Of a stretch of 64,000 nt of DNA, positions 40,388 to 49,591 are shown piece by piece. The translations under genes and the position numbers were made by a program. Where the stretch lies: contig NZ_FNOK01000031.1 of NCBI RefSeq assembly GCF_900106995.1, positions 43,807 through 107,806 on the forward strand, written 5' to 3'. The DNA is from Saccharopolyspora shandongensis (GTDB lineage Bacteria > Actinomycetota > Actinomycetes > Mycobacteriales > Pseudonocardiaceae). The notes beneath the pieces were generated by a model. That model did not search any database, was not told the origin of the DNA, and saw only the letters and a list, made by a program, of their open reading frames with translations. Positions within the stretch are counted from its first letter, which is position 1; each line of letters begins with the position of its first letter.

Positions 40388-41167
40388 TTGGGCGCGCTGA
40401 TGCTGGCCGAGGGCGGAACATTCCAACCGCCGGGTGCCGATAGCTTTATCCTTCCGCCGATCTTCGGCGGAGTCACCAAGCCGATGGTCCTCGTCGTTCT
40501 CTCGGCGATCATCGTGGCCGCGTACTTCGTGATCGCCACCCGGAACCTGAAGCTCGTTCCGGGCAAGGGGCAGTTCGTCGCGGAGTTCGTCTACGAGTTC
40601 AGCCGCAACAAGATCGCGCGGGAACACATCGGGGCCAAGGATTTCCGTCCGTTCGTGCCGCTGATCTTCGCGCTGTTCACGTTCATCCTGGTGAACAACA
40701 TCTTCGGCATCATCCCGATCATCCAGTTCCCCACGATGTCGCGGATCGGATTCCCGCTCGCGCTGGCCGCCGTGGTGTACCTGGTGTTCCACGGTGTCGG
40801 CTTCGCGCGGCACGGATTCCTGGGCTACTTCAAGCACATCATGTTCCCGCCCGGGGTGCCGAAGCCGATCTACATCCTGCTGTCGCCGATCGAGCTCTTC
40901 CAGAAGTTCATCGCGCAGCCGGCGGCGCTGGCGATCCGAGTGTTCGCCGCGATGTTCGCCGGTCACCTGATCCTGCTGGTGTTCACGCTCGGTGGCGAGT
41001 TCCTGCTGATGGAGGCCGGCGCCGCGCTGAAGCCGATCTCGCTCGTCGGGTTCGCCTTCGCCATCGCGCTGACCTTCGTCGAGGCCCTGATCCAGGTGCT
41101 GCAGGCGTACATCTTCGCGCTGCTGACGGCGAGCTTCATCGGCGCGGCGTTGTCCGAAGGCCACTGA
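40388..41167 (+). CDS. atpB: ATP synthase F0 subunit a
   Basis: 259 aa from TTG 40388, chosen because GGAAGGAG lies 5 nt upstream; an ATG four codons later is the alternative. Integral membrane subunit that forms the proton half-channels with the c-ring. The conserved helix FIAQPAALAIRVFAAMFAGHLIL carries the essential Arg. Six hydrophobic segments are visible. The 272-bp region upstream (40116-40387) shows no gene and probably holds the atp promoter, though I cannot define it. Confidence 0.95.
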   Translation: MGALMLAEGGTFQPPGADSFILPPIFGGVTKPMVLVVLSAIIVAAYFVIATRNLKLVPGKGQFVAEFVYEFSRNKIAREHIGAKDFRPFVPLIFALFTFILVNNIFGIIPIIQFPTMSRIGFPLALAAVVYLVFHGVGFARHGFLGYFKHIMFPPGVPKPIYILLSPIELFQKFIAQPAALAIRVFAAMFAGHLILLVFTLGGEFLLMEAGAALKPISLVGFAFAIALTFVEALIQVLQAYIFALLTASFIGAALSEGH

Positions 41168-41240
41168 ACAAGAGACTTCGTTCCCAACAAAGGACCTGTC
41201 GATCCGCGCCGAGAAGCGGACCGAGTGAAAGGTAGTGACA

Positions 41241-41501
41241 GTGAGCAACATCGTTCTCGCGCAGGCCGCCGAAGCCGCGGGCAGCATCAACCCCGGTCTG
41301 GCCGCGATCGGTTACGGCCTGGGCGCCATCGGCCCCGGTATCGGTGTCGGCCTGATCTGGGCCGCCGTCATCAACGGCACCGCCCGCCAGCCGGAGGCCC
41401 AGGGCCAGCTGCAGGGCATCGCCTGGATCTCCTTCGTTCTGGTCGAGGTGCTGGCGCTGATCGGCCTGGTCGTCTACTTCATCGCGTCGGCTGCTCAGTA
41501 A
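41241..41501 (+). CDS. atpE: ATP synthase F0 subunit c
   Basis: 86 aa from GTG 41241, 8 nt after AAAGG; the GTG at 41235 would be too close to that site. Two-helix hairpin with the glycine motif YGLGAIGPGIGVGL and the proton-binding Glu in helix 2 (LVEVLALIGLV). The RQPEAQGQL loop binds F1. This is the bedaquiline-target subunit in mycobacteria. Confidence 0.95.
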   Translation: MSNIVLAQAAEAAGSINPGLAAIGYGLGAIGPGIGVGLIWAAVINGTARQPEAQGQLQGIAWISFVLVEVLALIGLVVYFIASAAQ

Positions 41502-41525
41502 CGGCTCAACGCGTTGGGAGACGTT

Positions 41526-42092
41526 GTGGTGAAGACGCAGATGCTGCTTGCCGCCGAAGGCGAGCACAACCCGATCATTCCGGAACCCTCGGAGATCGTG
41601 GTCGGTCTGATCGCGTTCCTGCTGCTGCTGTTCGTGCTGTGGAAGTACGCGGTCCCGCGCTTCGAGAAGATCTACGCGGAGCGCAGCGAGCGGATCGAAG
41701 GCGGTATCCGCAAGGCCGAGGCCGCGCAGGCCGAGGCCCAGCGGACGCTGGAGCAGTACAAGTCGCAGCTGGCCGAGGCCCGCGCGGAAGCGGCCCGGAT
41801 TCGCGATGACGCCCGCGCCGAAGGCCAGCAGATCCTGGAAGAGATGCGCGCCCAGGCGCAGACCGAGTCCGAGCGGATCATCAACCAGGGCCAGACCCAG
41901 TTGGCGCACCAGCGGGCTCAGATCGTCGCCGAGCTGCGGTCGGACCTCGGCCGTCAGGCGGTCGACCTGGCCGGCCGGATCGTCGGCGAGTCCCTGGAGG
42001 ACGAGGCCCGTCGGCGGGGCACCGTCGACCGGTTCCTCGACGAGCTGGAGGCCACCTCGGCCCCGGCGTCGTCCGAATCGGCCAAGGCCTAA
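41526..42092 (+). CDS. atpF: ATP synthase F0 subunit b
   Basis: 188 aa; GTG 41526 (GGGAG 5 nt upstream) or 41529. A single N-terminal membrane helix (EIVVGLIAFLLLLFVLWKYA) followed by a long charged coiled coil that forms the peripheral stalk. Ser/Ala-rich tail. Normal length; the delta subunit is a separate gene, unlike the fused b-delta protein of mycobacteria. Confidence 0.94.
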   Translation: MVKTQMLLAAEGEHNPIIPEPSEIVVGLIAFLLLLFVLWKYAVPRFEKIYAERSERIEGGIRKAEAAQAEAQRTLEQYKSQLAEARAEAARIRDDARAEGQQILEEMRAQAQTESERIINQGQTQLAHQRAQIVAELRSDLGRQAVDLAGRIVGESLEDEARRRGTVDRFLDELEATSAPASSESAKA

Positions 42093-42113
42093 CCGAGTGA
42101 AAGGCGCTGAGAG

Positions 42114-42944
42114 TTGAGCACCCTCGTGAACGCCGCGAGCCGTGAGGCGCTGGCAGCCACCGAGCTGCAGCTGCTGCAGGCCACCGATGGGGCCCAGGCC
42201 GCGGAGATCACCGGGCTCGCCGACGAGCTGTTCGGCGTGGCCGCCCTGCTGGGCCGCGAGTCCACGCTGCGGCGGGCGCTCGCCGACGCCTCCACCGACC
42301 CGCGGTCCAGGGAAGACCTGGCCCGCGGGCTGTTGGCGGACAAGCTCGGCGCGCGGGCGCTGCCGGTCGTCGCCGAGGCCGTCCGGGCCCGTTGGTCCAG
42401 CCCGAAGGACCTGGTCGACGGGCTGGAGCGGTTGGCCCGCACCGCGCTGCTGGTGCAGGCCGAGCGGGCCGGCCGGCTCGACGCCGTCGAGGACGAGCTG
42501 TTCCGGCTGGGCCGCATCATCGGCTCCCAGGTGGACCTGGAGCGGTTGCTGTCGGACCCGACCGGCGACGAGGCGGGCAAGTACGCCGTCGTCGACCAGC
42601 TCATCGAGGGCAAGGTCGAGCCGGTGACCCTGAACCTGGTCCGCCAGCTGGTGGCCCGGCCGCGCGGCCGGCGGGTCAGCGAGGGGCTGGAAGAGCTGGC
42701 CGAGCTGTCGGCGAAGCGCCGCGAGCGCTCGGTGGCGCACGTCCGGTCCGCGATCCCGCTCAGCGATGAGCAGCAGCAGCGGCTGTCGCGCACGCTGCAG
42801 CGGATCTACTCGCGGCCGATCGCCCTGCACCTGGAGGTCGACTCCGCGGTCGAGGGCGGGCTGCTGATCCGGATCGGCGACGAGGTCATCGACGGCAGCA
42901 TCACGGGACGCCTGCAGTCCCTGCGGCGCGACCTCGCCGACTAA
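42114..42944 (+). CDS. atpH: ATP synthase F1 subunit delta
   Basis: 276 aa from TTG 42114 with AAAGG upstream. The OSCP-type domain ends with RIYSRPIALHLEVDSAVEGGLLIRIGDEVIDGSI, the family signature. About 90 residues longer than the E. coli protein at its N-terminus, as in other actinobacteria. Connects the b stalk to the alpha3beta3 head. Confidence 0.93.
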   Translation: MSTLVNAASREALAATELQLLQATDGAQAAEITGLADELFGVAALLGRESTLRRALADASTDPRSREDLARGLLADKLGARALPVVAEAVRARWSSPKDLVDGLERLARTALLVQAERAGRLDAVEDELFRLGRIIGSQVDLERLLSDPTGDEAGKYAVVDQLIEGKVEPVTLNLVRQLVARPRGRRVSEGLEELAELSAKRRERSVAHVRSAIPLSDEQQQRLSRTLQRIYSRPIALHLEVDSAVEGGLLIRIGDEVIDGSITGRLQSLRRDLAD

Positions 42945-43027
42945 GACCACGGGCCGTCGGCCCGGGCAACCGGCGCGGCGCCGAAACCAACTCCCTTCCA
43001 AGAACTAACCGAGGGCAGGAACGAGAC

Positions 43028-44674
43028 ATGGCGGAGCTGACGATCTCGTCGGACGAGATCCGCAGTGCGATCGAGAAGTACGTCTCCAGCTACTCCCCGG
43101 AGGTCAGCCGCGAGGAGGTCGGGGTCGTCACTGATACCGGTGACGGCATCGCCCATGTCGAGGGTCTGCCTTCGGTGATGACCGAGGAGCTGCTGGAGTT
43201 CCCGGGCGGCATCTACGGTGTCGCGATGAACCTGGAAGCTCAGGAGATCGGTGCGGTCATCCTGGGTGAATCCGAGAAGATCGAGGAAGGCCAGGAGGTC
43301 AAGCGGACCGGCAAGGTCCTCTCGGTCCCGGTCGGCGACGGCTTCCTCGGCCGCGTGGTGAACCCGCTGGGTGAGCCGATCGACGGCCTCGGCGAGATCG
43401 TCGCCGAGGAGCAGCGTCCCCTGGAGCTGCAGGCCGCCACGGTCGTGCAGCGCAAGGGCGTGCACGAGCCGATGCAGACCGGCATCAAGGCCATCGACTC
43501 GATGACCCCGATCGGCCGCGGCCAGCGCCAGCTGATCATCGGCGACCGCAAGACCGGCAAGACCACGGTCGCGGTCGACACGATCATCAACCAGAAGCAG
43601 GCCTGGGCCAGCGGTGACCCGGACAAGCAGGTCCGCTGCATCTACGTCGCGATCGGCCAGAAGGGCTCCACGATCGCCGGCGTGAAGCGGTCCCTCGAGG
43701 CCGCCGGGGCGATGGAGTACACCACCATCGTCGCCGCGCCGGCCTCCGACTCGCCGGGTCTGAAGTGGCTGGCCCCGTACGCCGGTTCGGCCATCGGCCA
43801 GCACTGGATGTACCAGGGCAAGCACGTCCTGATCATCTTCGACGACCTGACCAAGCAGGCCGAGGCGTACCGCGCGATCTCGCTGCTGCTGCGCCGCCCG
43901 CCGGGCCGCGAGGCCTACCCGGGCGACGTGTTCTACCTGCACTCGCGCCTGCTGGAGCGCTGCGCGAAGCTCTCCGACGAGATGGGCGCCGGCTCGATGA
44001 CGGGTCTGCCGATCATCGAGACCAAGGCGAACGACGTGTCGGCCTACATCCCGACGAACGTCATCTCCATCACCGACGGGCAGTGCTTCCTGCAGTCGGA
44101 CCTGTTCAACTCGGGTCAGCGCCCCGCCATCGACGTCGGTATCTCGGTGTCGCGCGTCGGTGGTTCCGCGCAGATCAAGGCGATGCGGTCGGTGACCGGT
44201 TCGCTGCGTCTGGACCTGGCCCAGTACCGGGAGCTGGAGGCCTTCTCGGCCTTCGCCTCGGACCTGGACGCCGCGTCGAAGGCCCAGCTGGACCGCGGTG
44301 CCCGCCTGATGGAGGTCCTCAAGCAGGGCCAGGGCGAGCCGCTTCCGGTCGAGGAAGAGGCTGTGTCCCTCTACATCGCCACCAAGGGTCACCTGGACTC
44401 GGTGCCGGTCGCCGACGTGCGCCGCTTCGAGAGCGAGTTCCTCGGGCACCTGCGGCGCACCCACGAGACCACGCTCAAGGACATCGCCCAGACCGGCAAG
44501 TTGTCCGAGGACGGCGAGAGGGCGATCGTGGACTCGGTCGAGGACTTCAAGAAGCAGTTCACGGCTTCTGGCGGTGTCTCCGTGGTCCCGAGCGAGCCCG
44601 ACGCCGAGGCGCTGGCCGCCGATGAGGTGGGGCAGGAGACCGTGAAGATCAACCGCCCCGCGCCGAAGAAGTGA
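43028..44674 (+). CDS. atpA: ATP synthase F1 subunit alpha
   Basis: 548 aa. Walker A GDRKTGKTTV, DELSE-type linker VTDTGDGIAHVEGLP, and the signature PAIDVGISVSRVGGSAQ. Contains the C-terminal extension (EALAADEVGQETVKIN) of about 35 residues that mycobacteria also have, where it suppresses ATP hydrolysis. ATG with GCAGGA upstream; 4 nt before atpG. Confidence 0.96.
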   Translation: MAELTISSDEIRSAIEKYVSSYSPEVSREEVGVVTDTGDGIAHVEGLPSVMTEELLEFPGGIYGVAMNLEAQEIGAVILGESEKIEEGQEVKRTGKVLSVPVGDGFLGRVVNPLGEPIDGLGEIVAEEQRPLELQAATVVQRKGVHEPMQTGIKAIDSMTPIGRGQRQLIIGDRKTGKTTVAVDTIINQKQAWASGDPDKQVRCIYVAIGQKGSTIAGVKRSLEAAGAMEYTTIVAAPASDSPGLKWLAPYAGSAIGQHWMYQGKHVLIIFDDLTKQAEAYRAISLLLRRPPGREAYPGDVFYLHSRLLERCAKLSDEMGAGSMTGLPIIETKANDVSAYIPTNVISITDGQCFLQSDLFNSGQRPAIDVGISVSRVGGSAQIKAMRSVTGSLRLDLAQYRELEAFSAFASDLDAASKAQLDRGARLMEVLKQGQGEPLPVEEEAVSLYIATKGHLDSVPVADVRRFESEFLGHLRRTHETTLKDIAQTGKLSEDGERAIVDSVEDFKKQFTASGGVSVVPSEPDAEALAADEVGQETVKINRPAPKK

Positions 44675-44678
44675 CGTT

Positions 44679-45605
44679 ATGGCTCAACTTCGGGAACTCC
44701 GGAACCGCATCCGGTCGGTCAAATCGACCCGGAAGATCACCAAGGCGCAGGAGCTGATCGCTACCTCGCGCATCATGAAGGCGCAGGCCAGGGTGGAGGC
44801 TTCGCGGCCGTACGCCGAGGAGATCACCAACGTCCTGTCCGCGCTGGCCGACGTGAGCACGTTGGACCACCCGCTGCTGACCGAGCGCACGAATCCGAAG
44901 CGCGCCGGTGTACTGGTCGTGACCAGCGACCGGGGTTTCTGCGGCGGCTACAACGCGAACGTGATCAAAGCGGCCGAGGAGCTGCAGGCCCTGCTCCGCG
45001 AGCAGGGCAAGGAACCGGTGCTGTACGTCATCGGCCGCAAGGGCGAGACGTACTACCGGTTCCGGCAGCGCAAGATCGAGGCGAGCTGGACCGGGTTCAG
45101 CGACCGCCCCGACTACGCCAACGCGGCCGAGATCGGCGACATGTTGGTCAAGGCGTTCCTGGCCGGCGCCGACGACTACCTCGACGATGGGGGGCCGGAC
45201 GGTAAGCTGGGCGTGGACGAGCTGCACCTGGTGCACACCGAGTTCGTCTCGATGCTCACCCAGCGCCCGGAGGTCCGCCGGGTCGCTCCGCTGGAGGTCG
45301 AGTACTCCGACGAGCCGGTGAAGACGCTCAAGTCCACGTACGAGTTCGAACCGGACGCCGAGACGTTGTTCGCCGCACTGCTGCCGAAGTACATCAAGAC
45401 CCGCCTGTTCGCGGGTCTGCTGGACTCGGCCGCCTCGGAGCACGCGGCCCGCCGGACGGCGATGAAGTCGGCCACCGACAACGCCGACGAGCTGATCCGC
45501 AACCTCAGCCGTGAGGCCAACCAGGCCCGCCAGGCCCAGATCACCCAGGAAATCAGCGAGATCGTCGGCGGTGTCGAGGCGCTCTCGTCCGCAGGAAGTG
45601 AGTGA
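44679..45605 (+). CDS. atpG: ATP synthase F1 subunit gamma
   Basis: 308 aa. Conserved N-terminal coiled coil (LRELRNRIRSVKSTRKITKAQELIATSRIMKAQ) and C-terminal one (ATDNADELIRNLSREANQARQAQITQEISEIVGG), with TSDRGFCGGYNANV in the middle. Includes an extra loop (DDGGPDGKLGVDELHL) also seen in mycobacteria. Central rotor shaft. Ends a few bases before atpD. Confidence 0.96.
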   Translation: MAQLRELRNRIRSVKSTRKITKAQELIATSRIMKAQARVEASRPYAEEITNVLSALADVSTLDHPLLTERTNPKRAGVLVVTSDRGFCGGYNANVIKAAEELQALLREQGKEPVLYVIGRKGETYYRFRQRKIEASWTGFSDRPDYANAAEIGDMLVKAFLAGADDYLDDGGPDGKLGVDELHLVHTEFVSMLTQRPEVRRVAPLEVEYSDEPVKTLKSTYEFEPDAETLFAALLPKYIKTRLFAGLLDSAASEHAARRTAMKSATDNADELIRNLSREANQARQAQITQEISEIVGGVEALSSAGSE

Positions 45606-45606
45606 C

Positions 45607-47037
45607 ATGACTGCTGCTACTGCCACCACAACTGGCACGGGCCGCGTCGTCCGGGTGCTCGGCCCGGTCGTGGACGTCGAGTTCCCGCGCGGCCAGGTGC
45701 CGGACCTGTTCAACGCCCTCACGGTGGACATCACCGCCGAGGGCATGGCCAAGACGCTGACGCTGGAGGTCGCCCAGCACCTGGGTGACAGCGTCGTGCG
45801 CACGATCTCGATGCAGCCCACCCAGGGCCTGGTCCGCGGTGTCGTGGTCACCGACAGCGGCGGCGGCATCTCGGTGCCGGTCGGCGACGTCGTCAAGGGC
45901 CACGTGTTCAACGCGCTGGGCCACTGCCTCGACGAGCCGGGCTACGCCTCGGACGCCGAGAAGTGGGAGATCCACCGCAAGGCGCCGAACTTCGACCAGC
46001 TCGAGGGCAAGACCGAGATGCTGGAGACCGGCATCAAGGTGATCGACCTGCTCACCCCGTACGTGCAGGGTGGCAAGATCGGTCTGTTCGGTGGTGCCGG
46101 TGTCGGCAAGACCGTTCTGATCCAGGAGATGATCCGACGGGTCGCCAAGAACTTCGGTGGCACCTCGGTGTTCGCCGGCGTCGGTGAGCGCACCCGTGAG
46201 GGCAACGACCTCTGGGTCGAGATGGACGAGTCGGGCGTGCTCGCCGACACCGCGCTGGTGTTCGGTCAGATGGACGAGCCGCCGGGCACCCGTATGCGGG
46301 TGGCGCTGTCCGCGCTGACGATGGCGGAGTACTTCCGCGACGTGCAGAACCAGGACGTGCTGCTGTTCATCGACAACATCTTCCGGTTCACCCAGGCCGG
46401 CCAGGAGGTCTCGACCCTGCTGGGCCGCATGCCCTCCGCGGTGGGTTACCAGCCGACGCTGGCCGACGAGATGGGTGAGCTGCAGGAGCGGATCACCTCG
46501 ACCCGGGGTCGTTCGATCACCTCGATGCAGGCGATCTACGTGCCCGCGGACGACTACACCGACCCGGCCCCGGCGACCACGTTCGCCCACCTGGACGCGA
46601 CCACGGAGCTCTCCCGTGCGATCTCGCAGAAGGGCATCTACCCGGCGGTGGACCCGCTGTCCTCGACGTCCACCATCCTCGACGCGACCATCGTCGGCGA
46701 GGAGCACTACCGGGTGGCGCACGAGGTCAAGCGGATCCTGCAGAAGTACAAGGAACTGCAGGACATCATCGCCATCCTCGGTATGGACGAACTGTCCGAA
46801 GAGGACAAGGTGACGGTGCAGCGGGCGCGTCGCATCGAGCGCTACCTGTCGCAGAACTTCTTCGTGGCCAAGCAGTTCACCGGCCAGGAGGGCTCCTTCG
46901 TTCCGCTGAAGGAGACCATCGAGGCGTTCGACAAGCTCTGCAAGGGCGACTTCGACCACTACCCGGAGCAGGCGTTCCTCTCCATCGGTGGTCTCGACGA
47001 CCTGGAGCAGGCGTACAAGAAGCTCACCGAGAAGTGA
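45607..47037 (+). CDS. atpD: ATP synthase F1 subunit beta
   Basis: 476 aa from ATG 45607 (AGGAAG upstream). Walker A GGAGVGKTVL, catalytic Glu in GVGERTREGND, Walker B VLLFIDNIFRFT, and the signature PAVDPLSSTS. Catalytic subunit for ATP synthesis. A 171-bp gap with a strong hairpin separates it from atpC. Confidence 0.97.
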   Translation: MTAATATTTGTGRVVRVLGPVVDVEFPRGQVPDLFNALTVDITAEGMAKTLTLEVAQHLGDSVVRTISMQPTQGLVRGVVVTDSGGGISVPVGDVVKGHVFNALGHCLDEPGYASDAEKWEIHRKAPNFDQLEGKTEMLETGIKVIDLLTPYVQGGKIGLFGGAGVGKTVLIQEMIRRVAKNFGGTSVFAGVGERTREGNDLWVEMDESGVLADTALVFGQMDEPPGTRMRVALSALTMAEYFRDVQNQDVLLFIDNIFRFTQAGQEVSTLLGRMPSAVGYQPTLADEMGELQERITSTRGRSITSMQAIYVPADDYTDPAPATTFAHLDATTELSRAISQKGIYPAVDPLSSTSTILDATIVGEEHYRVAHEVKRILQKYKELQDIIAILGMDELSEEDKVTVQRARRIERYLSQNFFVAKQFTGQEGSFVPLKETIEAFDKLCKGDFDHYPEQAFLSIGGLDDLEQAYKKLTEK

Positions 47038-47074
47038 GCGCCGGGCCCCGCTGAAGGGGTCGGCAGACCGGCAA

Positions 47075-47106
47075 CGGGGTCGGGGTCCGCGCGGACCCCG
47101 ACCCCG
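47075..47106 (+). terminator. Perfect 16-bp palindrome between atpD and atpC
   Basis: 47075-47090 and 47091-47106 are exact complements (loop GCGC inside). It stands 37 nt after the atpD stop. TAGACT at 47173-47178, upstream of the atpC RBS, is a possible -10, so atpC may have its own promoter behind a partial terminator. Confidence 0.65.
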
Positions 47107-47208
47107 CTTGCGAAAGCACCCCGACAAGGCATTATCAGCCCGGCCAGTCACGATCGCCCTGGTGGCACCGGATAGACTGCGGGAACACACCCGACAAAGG
47201 AGACGCGC

Positions 47209-47574
47209 GTGGCCAACATGTCCGTCCAACTGGTCGCCGTCGAGCGCCGCCTGTGGTCCGGGGAGGCGACCGCGGTGGTCGCGCAGACCACCGAGGGAGA
47301 GATCGGCATCCTTCCCGGGCACGAGCCGCTGCTCGGCGAGCTGATCGAGGGTGGTGTGGTGCGCATCACCACCACCGAGAAGGAGACCGTCACGGCCGCG
47401 GTGCACGGTGGTTTCCTGTCGGTCACCTCGGACGGGGTGAGCGTGCTGGCGGAGACCGCGGAGCTCGCCTCCGAGATCGACGTGGAGCAGGCCCGCGCGG
47501 ACGTCAAGAGCGCCGACGAACAGGCCCGAGCACGGGCCTTGAGCCGATTGCGAGCAGCCGGCCACTCGGCCTGA
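47209..47574 (+). CDS. atpC: ATP synthase F1 subunit epsilon
   Basis: 121 aa from GTG 47209, AAAGGAG upstream. Beta-sandwich domain (VQLVAVERRLWSGEATAVVAQTTEGEIGILPGHEPLL) and short C-terminal helices (EQARARALSRLRAAG). Couples rotation and inhibits ATP hydrolysis. Followed within 12 nt by the DUF2550 gene. Confidence 0.95.
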   Translation: MANMSVQLVAVERRLWSGEATAVVAQTTEGEIGILPGHEPLLGELIEGGVVRITTTEKETVTAAVHGGFLSVTSDGVSVLAETAELASEIDVEQARADVKSADEQARARALSRLRAAGHSA

Positions 47575-47586
47575 TCCGGGCCGCGC

Positions 47587-48024
47587 ATGGGTTCCCCGGT
47601 CTTGTTGCTGGCAGTGGCCTTCGGGCTGCTGCTGATCGCTGCCCTGGTAATCGGGGCGCTCGCGTGGCGGCGGCTGCGGGAACTGCGCGTCGGGGGCATC
47701 GACGTGGCGTTGCGCGCCAGCAAGGACGGCGGTGGCCGCGGCTGGCACCTGGGCGTCGCGCACTACCGGGGCGAGGAGTTCGCCTGGTACCGCGTGCTGA
47801 GCCTGCGATCCGGGCCGAACTGGGTGATCAACCGCCGGAACGTGGAGATCGCGCGGCGCCGCGAGCCGTCGGTGGCCGAGGCCTATGCGATGCCGACCGG
47901 ATCGACGGTCCTCGACCTGACCGGTCCGGAGCTGGAGCTGGCGATGAGCACCGACGCCCTGACCGGCTTCCTGTCCTGGCTCGAATCGGCCCCACCGGGC
48001 CGGTCGGTGCCCTGGGCATCCTGA
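47587..48024 (+). CDS. DUF2550 family membrane-anchored protein
   Basis: 145 aa; one N-terminal membrane helix (VLLLAVAFGLLLIAALVIGALAW) and a cytoplasmic about 110-residue domain with WHLGVAHYRGEEFAWYRVLSL and the WVINRRN segment. The gene directly after atpC in actinobacteria belongs to this family. Function unknown. Followed by a dispersed-repeat hairpin. Confidence 0.88.
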   Translation: MGSPVLLLAVAFGLLLIAALVIGALAWRRLRELRVGGIDVALRASKDGGGRGWHLGVAHYRGEEFAWYRVLSLRSGPNWVINRRNVEIARRREPSVAEAYAMPTGSTVLDLTGPELELAMSTDALTGFLSWLESAPPGRSVPWAS

Positions 48025-48072
48025 AACGACCAGCGGGGTCCGACATCGGGCCCCGCTTTTTCGTGCGCTGAC

Positions 48073-48121
48073 AGCATGGGAACTTTCCTGTCATCTGGGT
48101 GGCAGGAAGGTTCCCATGCTC
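48073..48121. repeat. Dispersed palindromic repeat, full form with two G-T pairs (copy 5)
   Basis: Left arm 48073-48092 and right arm 48101-48121 differ at two positions that still pair as G-T in RNA. It lies between the convergent DUF2550 and LysR genes and its last two bases are part of the LysR stop codon. Confidence 0.88.
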
Positions 48122-49025
48122 ACATCCGGCGACCTAGGTCGGCGCAGATGTCGTGCAGGAGCTGTTGGAAGACGTCGGTGAGCGGGGCGTGCCGGGTGCT
48201 GGTGGGCACGGCGGCGTGGATGCGGCGGTGCAGTCCGGACGCGAGCGGTCGGTGCACGGTGCCCGCAGCCTCGCCGATGGCGAGGCGGGGGATGAACGAG
48301 ACCGCGACCCCGGCCGAGACCACCGCTTCGGCGACGGCGTAGGACTCGAACTCGAAGGCCACCTTCGGGCTGAAGCCCTCGGCTCGGGCGGCGGCCTCCA
48401 GCTGTCGCCGGTTCGGCAGGCTGCGCGGGGCGCAGGCCCAGGTGTCGTCGCGGAAGTCGTGGAGCCGCGGCTCGGCCCTCTCGGCGAGTGGGTGGTCGCT
48501 GGGCAGCACGGCGTGGACGGGATCGTCCAGGAGGTGCACGAGGCGCACACCGGGCGGGACGTCGAGCGCCTCGTCGTACTCGCCGACCAGCGCCAGGTCG
48601 AGCTGGTGCGCGGCGACCCGATCGATGCCTTCCGCGGGGCCCAGGTCCACCACGGAGAGCTCCGCCCCCGGATGCCGGTGGCGCAGCGCGGCGAGCGTCT
48701 CCGGCAGCAGCGCTAGCCCGGCGGTGGGGAAGGCGCCGAGGCGCAGCCGGTTGCGGTGTTCGTCGCGGAATCGCGCGGCGTCGGCCGTTGCGTCGTCGAG
48801 CGCCGCGGCGATGCGCTCGGCCTGTTCGGCGAGACGGGTGCCCAGCGGTGTCAGGCGGACGCCGTGGGCGTGCCGCTCGACGAGCTGTGCGCCGACCTCG
48901 TTCTCCAGCCGGGCCAGCTGCTGCGACACGGCCGGGGGAGTCCGGCGGAGCTGTTCGGCGGCGCGGGTGACGCTGCCCTGCTCCCGGAGGGCCAGCAGCA
49001 CCAGCAGACGCGACGGGTCGAGCAT
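48120..49025 (-). CDS. LysR-family transcriptional regulator
   Basis: 301 aa. N-terminal winged HTH (LLVLLALREQGSVTRAAEQLRRTPPAVSQQLARLENEVG) and a periplasmic-binding-like effector domain (RLRLGAFPTAGLALLPETLAALRHRHPG ...). Likely regulates the divergent GNAT gene at 49097; the ligand is unknown. Its stop codon overlaps the dispersed repeat. Confidence 0.92.
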   Translation of the reverse strand: MLDPSRLLVLLALREQGSVTRAAEQLRRTPPAVSQQLARLENEVGAQLVERHAHGVRLTPLGTRLAEQAERIAAALDDATADAARFRDEHRNRLRLGAFPTAGLALLPETLAALRHRHPGAELSVVDLGPAEGIDRVAAHQLDLALVGEYDEALDVPPGVRLVHLLDDPVHAVLPSDHPLAERAEPRLHDFRDDTWACAPRSLPNRRQLEAAARAEGFSPKVAFEFESYAVAEAVVSAGVAVSFIPRLAIGEAAGTVHRPLASGLHRRIHAAVPTSTRHAPLTDVFQQLLHDICADLGRRM

Positions 49026-49096
49026 GAAGTTTTACTTTACGCGCACCGAAGTTCGGTAACTGGAAGTGAATCAGTGCGCGGAGAAGACTTGGCGGC

Positions 49097-49570
49097 GTGA
49101 CCGAGCAAGCCAGTTTCACGATCGAACCCGAACCCATCGACAGCCCCGAGGCCCAGCTGGCCCTGGGCCGCTACATCGAGGAGCTCAACGGCCGGTTCCC
49201 GGACGGGTTCGACACCAGCCGCGCCGCCCCGCCCGCGAAGGACGACTTCACGCCGCCGGCGGGGGACTTCCTGGTGGTGCGCGCCGAGGGCCGGGTGCTC
49301 GGGTGCGGCGCGCTGCGCAGCGGGGACGGCATCGCCGAGATCCGGCGGATGTGGATCGCGCCGGAGCTGCGCGGCAGGGGCGCGGGACGGGCCTTGCTCG
49401 CGGCGCTGGAGGAGCGCGCGCGACTGCTTGGATGCTCGCTGATCCGCCTGGATACCGCCGCCGAGCTGCACGAAGACCGCACGCTCTACGACTCGGCCGG
49501 CTACCGCGAGATCCCGGCGTACAACGACAACCAGTACGCCAAGCACTGGTTCGCGAAACAGGTGCGCTGA
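49097..49570 (+). CDS. GNAT-family N-acetyltransferase
   Basis: 157 aa, GTG start. Acetyl-CoA loop ELRGRGAGRALLAALEERA (motif A, RGxGxG/A) after IAEIRRMWIAP; C-terminal LYDSAGYREIPAYND. Substrate unknown. Divergent from the LysR gene, 71 bp between starts, so probably its regulatory target. Confidence 0.88.
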   Translation: MTEQASFTIEPEPIDSPEAQLALGRYIEELNGRFPDGFDTSRAAPPAKDDFTPPAGDFLVVRAEGRVLGCGALRSGDGIAEIRRMWIAPELRGRGAGRALLAALEERARLLGCSLIRLDTAAELHEDRTLYDSAGYREIPAYNDNQYAKHWFAKQVR

Positions 49571-49591
49571 CCAGGACTCTAAGCTGCGGGA

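Noticed and set aside
45553..47763. 736-aa minus-strand frame opposite atpD/atpC
   Set aside because: Shadow of well-defined ATP synthase genes.
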